In this document: positions 1 to 6,024 of the stretch, piece by piece
Layout: each line of letters begins with the position of its first letter
Numbering within the stretch: position 1 is the first letter of the stretch
NCBI GenBank assembly: GCA_964585225.1
Contig: CAZPCZ010000013.1
Location: 1-24,938 of the forward strand
Direction: 5' to 3'
DNA: 24,938 nucleotides
Source of the DNA: CAZPCZ01 sp964585225
GTDB lineage: Bacteria > Patescibacteriota > Patescibacteriia > JACPHY01
The notes under the pieces: model-generated
Seen by the model: only the letters and a program-made list of their open reading frames with translations
Told to the model about the DNA's origin: nothing
Database searches by the model: none
Made by a program: the position numbers and the translations under genes

Positions 1-2
1 GC

Positions 3-746
3 ACCGAGCTGACGAACACGCTCGGCGTGTGCACGATCCTCGATGTCGTGCGGAAGGCCAGCGTGAGTCGGTTCGTGAACGTCTCAACGGACGAGGTGTA
101 CGGGGCGCTCGAGCTCGACGAGGCGCGGCGGTTCACGGAGGAGACTGCGTTTCAGCCAAACATGCCGTATGCGGCGGCGAAGGCGGGCGGCGACCTCCTG
201 TGCCGGTCGTACTTCGCGACGCACAAGGTGCCGGTCATCGTCACGCATTGCTCGAACAACTACGGGCCGTACCAGTTTCCGGAGAAGCTCATCCCGTTCG
301 CGATCTTCCGCGCGCTCGCGGACCAACCGGTGCCGATCTACGGCGACGGCCGCTACGTCCGCGATTGGATCTTCGTCGAGGACCACTGCGCCGCGCTCGA
401 CGCGATCATGCAGCGCGGGGAACTCGGCGCGGTGTACAACATCGGCGCGGATAACGAGCGGGAGAACATTGAAGTCGTACGTGGGATCCTCGATATCATC
501 GGGAAACCACATACGCTCATGGCCCGCGTCGAGGATCGTCCAGGGCACGACCGCCGGTACGCGATTGATGCACGCCGCGTGTGCGACGGGCTCGGGTGGT
601 GTCCGACGTACGATCGCGAACAATTCTCGCAGGGACTCGAGCGGACCGTGACGTGGTACCTCGACCACCGTCCATGGGTGGAGCGGCTCCGCGCGCGATC
701 AGCGGAGATCAACACACACATCCGCACCGAAGGAGTAAGGGTGTAA
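3..746 (+). CDS. rmlB: dTDP-glucose 4,6-dehydratase, 5' end outside window
   Basis: Second step of dTDP-L-rhamnose synthesis: NAD-dependent conversion of dTDP-glucose to dTDP-4-keto-6-deoxyglucose in the cytoplasm. The reading frame is open to the window edge, so the N-terminal third with the Rossmann glycine motif is missing; 247 residues are visible against roughly 330-350 for the family. STDEVYG carries the catalytic Thr-Asp-Glu, YAAAK is the SDR Tyr-xxx-Lys pair, and NNYGPYQFPEKLIP and YGDGRYVRDW are typical of RmlB. It leads a cluster that also holds rmlC, rmlA and rmlD. The last residues (EGVRV) and the stop codon are encoded by an octamer repeat array that continues into the intergenic space. 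Confidence 0.95.
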   Translation, partial: TELTNTLGVCTILDVVRKASVSRFVNVSTDEVYGALELDEARRFTEETAFQPNMPYAAAKAGGDLLCRSYFATHKVPVIVTHCSNNYGPYQFPEKLIPFAIFRALADQPVPIYGDGRYVRDWIFVEDHCAALDAIMQRGELGAVYNIGADNERENIEVVRGILDIIGKPHTLMARVEDRPGHDRRYAIDARRVCDGLGWCPTYDREQFSQGLERTVTWYLDHRPWVERLRARSAEINTHIRTEGVRV

Positions 747-815
747 AAGGTGTAGAGGTGTAGAGGAGTGAAGGAGTAAAGGTGTAGAGGAGTAAAGGTG
801 TAAAGGCGTAGAGGG
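731..815 (+). repeat. octanucleotide direct-repeat array across the rmlB stop codon
   Basis: Tandem 8-nt units: two at the 3' end of rmlB (731-746, split from the rest by one base), then eight back to back at 748-811 (consensus AGGWGTRR) and a partial unit to 815. The rmlB TAA at 744-746 lies in the second unit. Many units carry AGGAG or AGGTG, which resembles a Shine-Dalgarno core, and the array ends just before the rmlC ATG at 820. The same unit type recurs at 3936-3962. Confidence 0.9.
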
Positions 816-819
816 ATAT

Positions 820-1389
820 ATGCGCGCGACGTCGAGAGTTATCGCCGATGCTCGAGTGGAAGTTACCCCCATCGAGGGCCTCGAGCTCCACCATACGAAG
901 GTGACCGGGGATCCGCGCGGGTTGCTCGCGGAGCTCATCCAGGGAGGCTCGTCGAATCCAACGCTCGATGTAGGGTTTGGGAATCTCTACGCCTCGATCG
1001 CGATCGGGAAGCATACTGGCCGCGCCGCGCACGTTCACCTCAAGCTCCACGAGCGATTCTTCACACTCACGGGCACCGCGCTCTGGTTCTTCCACGATCT
1101 CCGCGAGACATCACCGACATTCGGGACGTCGTACGCAGTCGTGCTTGGATTCGATCGGCCGACTGCCACCGTGTCTGACCCAACGTACGTCCTCGCGGAT
1201 AACGACATGGTCCGTGCGATCGTCCCGCCCGGCATCTACCATGCGTACTGGCCGCTCACGGAGGCACCGGTTTTCGTCGTGTGCGTCGCCTCGTTACCGT
1301 ACGATGCAGCGGACTACGATCGCCGCCTGCCGAGCGCAGTCCCCGGCTGCCGCGAGCTGCTCGCGCGGTACGGGATCACAGTGAACTGA
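820..1389 (+). CDS. rmlC: dTDP-4-dehydrorhamnose 3,5-epimerase family (RmlC-like cupin)
   Basis: Probably the epimerase of the dTDP-rhamnose pathway, placed between RmlB and RmlD. The 189-residue length fits RmlC. A GDPRG segment near residue 30, a central histidine-rich beta-strand (AAHVHLKLHERFFTLTG) and PPGIYHAYWPLTEAPVF match the cupin core and the P-G-x-x-H segment of the family. The classical RGLHYQ motif around the catalytic histidine is not seen, so this is a divergent member; a related sugar-nucleotide isomerase is possible. The ATG at 820 follows GAGGG at 811-815, inside the end of the octamer array. Context (rmlA, rmlB and rmlD in the window, no other rmlC candidate) supports the role. 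Confidence 0.7.
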   Translation: MRATSRVIADARVEVTPIEGLELHHTKVTGDPRGLLAELIQGGSSNPTLDVGFGNLYASIAIGKHTGRAAHVHLKLHERFFTLTGTALWFFHDLRETSPTFGTSYAVVLGFDRPTATVSDPTYVLADNDMVRAIVPPGIYHAYWPLTEAPVFVVCVASLPYDAADYDRRLPSAVPGCRELLARYGITVN

Positions 1390-1396
1390 GCCCTGG

Positions 1397-1424
1397 TTGA
1401 CGGCGCTCTGGGCCTTGGTAGCGT
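1397..1424 (+). promoter_or_regulatory. putative sigma-70-type promoter for the Nudix pair
   Basis: TTGACG at 1397-1402, 16 bases, then TAGCGT at 1419-1424. It lies just after the rmlC stop and about 60 bases before the next start, so the Nudix genes may be transcribed separately from rmlBC. Spacing and the -35 box are good; the -10 box is weak. Confidence 0.4.
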
Positions 1425-1478
1425 GAAAGCTCGCACCTTTCCAACAACCTCTGTGCTCGGCTTGAGGCCGAGGGGAGG
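1425..1478 (+). promoter_or_regulatory. hairpin leader and ribosome binding site of first Nudix-like gene
   Basis: GAAAG (1425-1429) can pair with CTTTC (1437-1441), and CTCGGC (1456-1461) with GCCGAG (1467-1472). The second hairpin directly abuts GGGAGG (1473-1478), the strongest Shine-Dalgarno site in the window, 5 bases before the ATG at 1484. The stacked hairpin could modulate access to it. Confidence 0.5.
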
Positions 1479-1483
1479 AATCC

Positions 1484-2161
1484 ATGAGTGCGCCATCAAC
1501 CGCGGAGAGTCCGCGACTCCGCGTGCTCGCGGAGGTGAATGAGATCCTTGCCACTGAGGGCTTGCCGACCTGGACCGATCTCCGGCGGATCGGCAAGCAC
1601 CGAGAGGACGAGTTCGAGATCACCGGCGCCATCCGTGTGATCCGCGAGCTCCGACAGTACTACGTCGTCATCGTGTTCTCGGTGCTACGGCCCGACGGGA
1701 CGACCGGTGAGTACGCCGTGCGGTTCAGCCGCCCCGCAGCCATCGTGGTTCCCATCATCGATCAACGGGTGGTGCTCGTGAAGCAGCACCGTCTGACGAT
1801 CGGGAAGTGGACGACGGAGCTGCCGCGGGGGTGGATCCGCCGCGAGCTCGCCGGTGACCCCGAGGCGACCATCCGCGACCTCCTCGATCGCGAGGTGGGG
1901 GAGGAGTGGGTTCGGTCGCTCAGCATCGATACGATCGAGGTCGTCGGGGAGATCCCGGAGGACACTGGCACCGACTCGCTCATCATCCCGATTCACCTCG
2001 TCCATGGCCGGAACTCGGCATCGCTCCCAAGGCGTTGCGGCGTGCACAAGCCCGTCGCGTACGATTGGGCGACCGTGCACCGACTCGAGGACGAGGGAAT
2101 CATCAACGACGCGCACACGCTCGCCGCTCTGCGGAAGGTAGAACGGCACCTCGCTCGATAA
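1484..2161 (+). CDS. Nudix-fold protein with degenerate Nudix box
   Basis: A 225-residue protein resembling ADP-ribose pyrophosphatase-type Nudix hydrolases. The core strand VVLVKQHRLTIGKWTTELPRGW matches the usual V-x-Q-R-R-x-x-x-x-x-x-x-E-L-P-R-G start of the domain. The following box (about residues 115-140) reads RDLLDREVGEEW rather than REUxEExGU and is one residue too long, with only part of the metal-binding glutamates kept. Either activity is altered or the protein binds a ligand without hydrolysis. The first 70 residues precede the domain and are not recognised. The start follows GGGAGG. It is paired with a canonical Nudix gene 115 bases downstream; the two share a hairpin-rich upstream style. 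Confidence 0.65.
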   Translation: MSAPSTAESPRLRVLAEVNEILATEGLPTWTDLRRIGKHREDEFEITGAIRVIRELRQYYVVIVFSVLRPDGTTGEYAVRFSRPAAIVVPIIDQRVVLVKQHRLTIGKWTTELPRGWIRRELAGDPEATIRDLLDREVGEEWVRSLSIDTIEVVGEIPEDTGTDSLIIPIHLVHGRNSASLPRRCGVHKPVAYDWATVHRLEDEGIINDAHTLAALRKVERHLAR

Positions 2162-2170
2162 GTGGGAACG

Positions 2171-2274
2171 GTTGGCGAAAAGGCCAACGTGCAGTGATCC
2201 GCTGATCCGTTCTGCGGAAGGCAGATGGTCGGCACCGACGCCCTCCGATGGACATCGGAGGGCATGAAGGTGCC
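2171..2274 (+). promoter_or_regulatory. structured leader with hairpins, the last ending at the Nudix gene start
   Basis: Three successive hairpins: GTTGGC/GCCAAC (2171-2176 with 2183-2188); TCTGC/GCAGA (2211-2215 with 2221-2225, loop GGAAG); and a compound stem of GGCACC/GGTGCC (2231-2236 with 2269-2274) enclosing the perfect 10-bp stem GCCCTCCGAT/ATCGGAGGGC (2240-2249 with 2254-2263, loop GGAC). The only Shine-Dalgarno-like bases for the ATG at 2277 (AAGG, 2267-2270) lie inside the last structure. This looks like translational control, but no known riboswitch class is recognised. Confidence 0.6.
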
Positions 2275-2276
2275 AC

Positions 2277-2948
2277 ATGTTCGAACGTGCTTCACGGCAG
2301 TGCATCAAGCCCATCCACGAGGTCGACGGCCTCGGCTGGCACCCGCCCGGCAGCGTCGTGCTCGACAACCCGAAGCTCGGGCGCGTCGTACACGTCGCCG
2401 TCTGCAAGGGGGATGGGACGAAGCTCTGGGACCAGCCCCTCCACATCGAACCCGTGGGCGCAGTGACCGTGCCGGTGAACTCGCGCGGGGAGCTCGGCGT
2501 CGTTGACGTCTGGCGGCCGACGATCGTCTCCCCGGAGGCGTACCGGTACCCGGACCTCGACCTCAGTCAGCTCGGGGTCATGTCCACCGAGTTCCCCCGT
2601 GGGTTTCCGAAGAAGGGGGAGACCGGTGCGCAGACCGCGATGCGGGAAGCGCAGGAGGAGCTCGGCTCGCCGATTCGGAAGGCCGCCCAGATCGGTGAGA
2701 TGACGGCGAACACGACGTTCTACCCGCAGCGCATCCCGGTGTACGCCGCGTGGCTCGACGAAGCGCGCGCCGCCGACGTCGCCGCGAAGCGAGTGCTCCC
2801 GCCGCCGGACGTGAACGAGAAGATCCTCAACGTCCGGTGGGTCCCGTACCAGGAGCTCTTCCAGCTCATGCGCGATCGGAAGCTCCACTGCGGCATGACG
2901 CAGGCGGCGCTCTGCCTCTACCTCGCCTCGGTCGCCGAAGCGCGGTAG
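2277..2948 (+). CDS. Nudix hydrolase
   Basis: A 223-residue hydrolase predicted to cleave a nucleoside diphosphate linked to another moiety; the substrate cannot be assigned. The Nudix box is exact for the acid-base positions: G-x5-E-x7-REAQEELGS, beginning at GFPKKGETG. The segment before it (TEFPRG) matches the E-x-P-R-G common in ADP-ribose/NDP-sugar pyrophosphatases. It follows the degenerate Nudix-like gene in the same direction and ends 30 bases before a terminator, so the pair forms a small unit inside the rhamnose cluster. A role in nucleotide-sugar turnover is possible from context only. Confidence 0.85.
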   Translation: MFERASRQCIKPIHEVDGLGWHPPGSVVLDNPKLGRVVHVAVCKGDGTKLWDQPLHIEPVGAVTVPVNSRGELGVVDVWRPTIVSPEAYRYPDLDLSQLGVMSTEFPRGFPKKGETGAQTAMREAQEELGSPIRKAAQIGEMTANTTFYPQRIPVYAAWLDEARAADVAAKRVLPPPDVNEKILNVRWVPYQELFQLMRDRKLHCGMTQAALCLYLASVAEAR

Positions 2949-2978
2949 CGCAGGAGGCGGGCTTTCGCCATATCAAGG

Positions 2979-3015
2979 CACCCAGCACCACTTCAGGTGC
3001 TGGGTGTATACCTTT
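2979..3015 (+). terminator. intrinsic terminator after the Nudix pair
   Basis: A perfect 11-bp stem, CACCCAGCACC (2979-2989) with GGTGCTGGGTG (2996-3006), loop ACTTCA, followed by a T-containing tail (TATACCTTTT). It separates the Nudix unit from the glycosyltransferases. Confidence 0.8.
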
Positions 3016-3062
3016 TGTGTTCAGATTGCCGGCGTCCGTGTCCTCGATTAGCCTGGAAGCGT

Positions 3063-3959
3063 GTGCTCGACCTCCGTATCATCATCGTTTCCTGGAATGT
3101 CCGCGATCGCCTGCGGGAGTGCCTGCGGTCGATCTTCGATACCACGGCTGGGCGACCGATCTCGCTCGAGGTGTTTGTCGTGGATAACGCGTCGCGCGAC
3201 AAGAGCGTCGAGATGGTACGGAAGGAGTTTCCGCAGGTGCATCTCATTGCGAACGCCGAGAATCGAGGGTTTGCTGCTGCAAACAACCAGGCGATACGAG
3301 TGACGAGTGACGAGGTACGAGTGAAGAGTGCGCCGGAGTTCATTCTCCTTCTGAACCCCGACATGCGGGTGCTTCCCGGCACCCTGGAGGGGATGGTGAA
3401 GTTCATGCGAGACAAGAGGAACGCGCGCGTGGGCGTCGCGGGGTGCCACCTCGTTGATGAGCGGGAACAGACGGTGCCGCACGTTCGGCGGTTCCCGAGA
3501 CTCCTGGACCAGCTCGCGACGCTCACGAAGTTCGGGAGGGTCGCACCTCGCCTCCTCGATCGCTACCTCATCACGAATTTCGACTATTCCCACGAGGCGC
3601 GCGTGGATTCAATTCGCGGGTCATTCTTCTGCATCCGGCGGAAACTCATTGAGCAGATTGGACCGTTGGATGAGCGATTCTTCATTTGGTTCGAGGAGGT
3701 AGACTTCTGCATGCGCGCACGGCAAGCGGGCTGGCACATCGCGTACACGCCGAGCGTCCGGTGCGTGGACTACGTCGGTCAGAGTTTCAAGCAAGTCCGG
3801 CTGCATCGCAAGCAGCGGATGTTCACTGCGAGCATGCTGAAGTACTTCCGCAAGCACCGCCCGGCGTGGGAGTGGGCGGTGCTCGCGGCGGTACGACCGC
3901 TCGTGCTCGGAGCGGCGTGGGCGTTCGATCAAGTGAGGAGTAAAGAAGTAAAGAAGTAA
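3063..3959 (+). CDS. family 2 glycosyltransferase, rhamnosyltransferase type
   Basis: A GT-A-fold transferase of 298 residues, likely adding rhamnose or another sugar to a surface glycan at the cytoplasmic face. Motifs in order: IIIVSWNVRD, VVDNASRDKS, NRGFAAANNQ, LLLNPD (metal/nucleotide site) and FFIWFEEVDFCMRARQAGW (catalytic acid region). GTG at 3063 is chosen because the fold starts there, GGAAG lies at 3055-3059, and an upstream extension would run into the terminator. The loop between NNQAI and LLLNPD contains an in-frame heptamer array (3299-3330). The C-terminal RSKEVKK and the stop are encoded by octamer repeats. Only 6 bases separate its stop from the next gene. Confidence 0.9.
   Translation: MLDLRIIIVSWNVRDRLRECLRSIFDTTAGRPISLEVFVVDNASRDKSVEMVRKEFPQVHLIANAENRGFAAANNQAIRVTSDEVRVKSAPEFILLLNPDMRVLPGTLEGMVKFMRDKRNARVGVAGCHLVDEREQTVPHVRRFPRLLDQLATLTKFGRVAPRLLDRYLITNFDYSHEARVDSIRGSFFCIRRKLIEQIGPLDERFFIWFEEVDFCMRARQAGWHIAYTPSVRCVDYVGQSFKQVRLHRKQRMFTASMLKYFRKHRPAWEWAVLAAVRPLVLGAAWAFDQVRSKEVKK
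3299..3330 (+). repeat. in-frame heptamer array inside the first glycosyltransferase
   Basis: Units GAGTGAC, GAGTGAC, GAGGTAC, GAGTGAA, GAGT. They encode VTSDEVRVKS between conserved glycosyltransferase motifs. The third unit differs from the consensus exactly where the reading frame would otherwise meet TGA. Confidence 0.95.
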
Positions 3960-3962
3960 AGG
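3936..3962 (+). repeat. octamer array containing a stop codon between two glycosyltransferases
   Basis: Units AGGAGTAA, AGAAGTAA, AGAAGTAA, AGG. The TAA at 3957-3959 ends the first glycosyltransferase; the next gene starts 6 bases later in the same frame. AAAGG at the end may act as its ribosome binding site. Confidence 0.9.
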
Positions 3963-3965
3963 AAT

Positions 3966-5081
3966 ATTTCAAAACTCACCGTACAACTTGTTGCCTGGAA
4001 CGGGGCGAAGTACATCCCGCATCTCTTTCGTTCGCTGCGCGAGCAGACGGTGCAGGACTGGGACCTCGTGGTCATTGATAACGGATCCACGGATGGCACG
4101 GTCGCACTCCTCGAGCGCGAACTCAGGGAGCTTTCGCAATTTCGCACGAAAATGCGAAAGGAGTTGCGGTATGAGTTTGTGCGAAACGCGGAGAACTGTG
4201 GGTTTGCAGGCGGGCACAACCAGGCCATGCGAGTGACGAGTGAAGAGTTACGAGTGAAGAGTCCACCGGATTACGTGCAGCTCCTGAACCAGGATACGGT
4301 GCTCGCGCCGGACTACCTCGAGCAGCTCATCGCGTTCATGGATCGAACACCACAATGCGGCGCAGCGCAGGGCGCGCTCTTGCGGTGGGACTTCTCGAAG
4401 GTCACCGCAGGGAAGGGTGACGGGCGGACGGATCTCGTGGACACGCTGGGGCTCCGGGTGCTGCGGAACCGGCGGGTGGTTGAAGCCCGCACCGGTGAAC
4501 AACTCGCAACTCGCAACTCGCAGCTCGCAACTCCGATTGAGGTTTTCGGCGTGAGTGGCGCGTTACCGATGTACCGTATGGCAGCGCTACAGGACGTAGC
4601 GCTGCAGAAGTCAGAAGTCAGAAGTCAGAAGTCAGAAGTGGAAATCTTCGATGAGGATTTTTTCAGCTACAAGGAAGATGTCGATCTCGCGTTCCGGTTG
4701 CGGTCGCGCGGGTGGCGGGCGTTCATCGTCCCGCATGCCTGCGCGTGGCACGATCGGACTACCGCCGGGCCGCGAGAGCTCACTGATGCTGCTGCGGTTG
4801 ACCTCCGGCGATCGAAGTCGCACCTCGTTCGGTACCATTCGTACAAGAATCATCTCTTCGTGCTTCTCAAGAATGAGCATCTCGCGAACCTCGTGCGGCA
4901 CTGGCCGTGGATCGGCTGGTACGAACTCCGGAAGCTCGCGTACGTGCTCATCCGAGAGCGGGATACGCTCCGCGCGCTCCGCGAAGTCTGTACCAGGTTT
5001 CCGATCATGCGCGCGAAGCGCCGTGCGATCATGGCGGGATGGCGGGTGGAGCCAGCTGAGGTGCGGAAATGGTTCCGATGA
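3966..5081 (+). CDS. family 2 glycosyltransferase with three in-frame repeat insertions, probable ATT start
   Basis: A GT-A-fold transferase of about 371 residues. Motifs: LTVQLVAWNGAKYIPHL, VVIDNGSTDGT, NCGFAGGHNQ, LLNQD, GVSGALPMYR and FDEDFFSYKEDVDLAFRLRS. The first ATG/GTG/TTG-type codon in frame is GTG at 4050, but that would remove the conserved first strand. The frame is open only from 3960, where the one plausible start is ATT at 3966, just after AAAGG. Translation from ATT, or readthrough of the preceding UAA to make a tandem protein, are the options. Heptamer arrays at 4231-4262, 4503-4533 and 4605-4639 add residues in predicted loops. It ends in TGA at 5079-5081, overlapping a palindromic element. 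Confidence 0.88.
   Translation: MSKLTVQLVAWNGAKYIPHLFRSLREQTVQDWDLVVIDNGSTDGTVALLERELRELSQFRTKMRKELRYEFVRNAENCGFAGGHNQAMRVTSEELRVKSPPDYVQLLNQDTVLAPDYLEQLIAFMDRTPQCGAAQGALLRWDFSKVTAGKGDGRTDLVDTLGLRVLRNRRVVEARTGEQLATRNSQLATPIEVFGVSGALPMYRMAALQDVALQKSEVRSQKSEVEIFDEDFFSYKEDVDLAFRLRSRGWRAFIVPHACAWHDRTTAGPRELTDAAAVDLRRSKSHLVRYHSYKNHLFVLLKNEHLANLVRHWPWIGWYELRKLAYVLIRERDTLRALREVCTRFPIMRAKRRAIMAGWRVEPAEVRKWFR
4231..4262 (+). repeat. in-frame heptamer array, second glycosyltransferase, site 1
   Basis: Units GAGTGAC, GAGTGAA, GAGTTAC, GAGTGAA, GAGT, encoding VTSEELRVKS. It has the same length (32 bp) and sits at the same fold position as the array at 3299-3330. Again the third unit is changed at the would-be TGA. 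Confidence 0.95.
4503..4533 (+). repeat. in-frame heptamer array, second glycosyltransferase, site 2
   Basis: Units CTCGCAA, CTCGCAA, CTCGCAG, CTCGCAA, CTC, encoding LATRNSQLATP. It lies just before the conserved EVFGVSGA strand. Confidence 0.95.
4605..4639 (+). repeat. in-frame heptamer array, second glycosyltransferase, site 3
   Basis: Five perfect CAGAAGT units encoding QKSEVRSQKSEV, inserted between ALQDV and the FDEDFF acidic segment. Perfect identity of the units suggests recent expansion. Confidence 0.97.
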
Positions 5082-5165
5082 ACATCCGAATCTACGAATG
5101 CGGATCCGAATGCTCCGAATTCGTATTCGTGGCATTCGGATGAGATTCGGATCATTCGGATGTTC
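5080..5165. repeat. 86-bp palindromic element with 12-bp terminal inverted repeats spanning a gene junction
   Basis: The ends are GAACATCCGAAT (5080-5091) and its exact complement ATTCGGATGTTC (5154-5165), with further ATCCGAAT/ATTCGGAT copies between them at roughly 9-nt spacing. The left end overlaps the TGA of the second glycosyltransferase (5079-5081); the right end contains the ATG (5160) of the third. A related element lies at 23565-23663. Confidence 0.92.
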
Positions 5166-5996
5166 ACTGGTATGTACGATGTCGTCACCGTGACCGTGAA
5201 CTACAAGATGCGCGAGAAGGTCCTCGCGATGCTCCGGTCGCTCTATCGGGACACCGCGGGGAGCAGTTTCACCGTGCAGCCGGTCATCGTGGACAACGCG
5301 TCCGGTGATGGGATCGCATCTGCCATGAAGCAGGAATTTGCGGATGTACACCCACAGCCGATCGTCCTCGACGCGGGTGCGAATGTGGGGTTTGGTCGTG
5401 GGAACAATCTCGCACTGCGGCAACTCTCAGCATCCTACTACCTCATCGCGAACCCCGATCTCCTGTTCCTGTCAGAGCAGCCGCGGACGATCGAGCGACT
5501 CCACGCGTTCATGGAAGCGCACCCGGAGATTGGCATCGTGGCCCCACAGCTCCGACGGCCGGATGGATCGGTGCAGCCGTCGTGCATGCGATTCCCGTCG
5601 TTCTTCGACCATCCGATCTACCGCCTCGAGTTGCACCGTCGCTACCGCTGGGCGCGACGCCGCGTCGAGCGACTCCACATGGCGGACATCGACCACGAGC
5701 GCACACGGCCGGTGGATTGGGCGACCGGTGCCGCGCTCTTCGTCCGCGGGCCGTGGCTGCAGGATGCCGGGTGCTTCGACGAGCGGTACTTCATGTACTT
5801 CGAGGACTGCGACCTCTGTCGAACGTTCTGGTCACGCGGCTGGCCGGTGTATTTCAAAGGCGATGTCGTCGTCCAGCACGGCCACGAACGGTCATCGGCG
5901 AAGGTGCCGGGGCTGAAATCGGTGGTGCTCAACCCGCTCACGCGCGTGCACCTCAAGAGTTTGGTGCAGTACACGTGGAAATGGAAGGGGAAATGA
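5160..5996 (+). CDS. family 2 glycosyltransferase
   Basis: The third GT-A-fold transferase of the cluster, 278 residues. Motifs: VVTVTVNYKMREKV, VIVDNASGDG, NVGFGRGNNLALR, LIANPD, WATGAALFVR and FDERYFMYFEDCDLCRTFWSRGW. Unlike its two upstream paralogues it has no heptamer insertion between GNNLAL and ANPD, so it shows the uninterrupted form of that loop. The start is either ATG 5160, which lies in the terminal repeat of the palindromic element, or ATG 5172; neither has a clear Shine-Dalgarno site. It is followed after 28 bases by rmlA in the same direction. Confidence 0.9.
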   Translation: MFTGMYDVVTVTVNYKMREKVLAMLRSLYRDTAGSSFTVQPVIVDNASGDGIASAMKQEFADVHPQPIVLDAGANVGFGRGNNLALRQLSASYYLIANPDLLFLSEQPRTIERLHAFMEAHPEIGIVAPQLRRPDGSVQPSCMRFPSFFDHPIYRLELHRRYRWARRRVERLHMADIDHERTRPVDWATGAALFVRGPWLQDAGCFDERYFMYFEDCDLCRTFWSRGWPVYFKGDVVVQHGHERSSAKVPGLKSVVLNPLTRVHLKSLVQYTWKWKGK

Positions 5997-6024
5997 CGCG
6001 GTGGTACGCTCGGATACCCCCCAT

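Noticed and set aside
2225..2506. An upstream frame starting with GGAAGG then ATG, overlapping the Nudix gene
   Set aside because: It has a good ribosome-binding-like site, but the product becomes Arg-rich shadow sequence once inside the Nudix gene; kept only as part of the structured leader.
2997..3062. N-terminal extension of the first glycosyltransferase
   Set aside because: It begins inside the terminator stem and lacks similarity to the fold; GTG 3063 has a nearby GGAAG and starts the conserved strand.
3299..4639. CRISPR-like array
   Set aside because: Units are 7 nt, contiguous, without spacers, and coding in frame; no cas gene is present.
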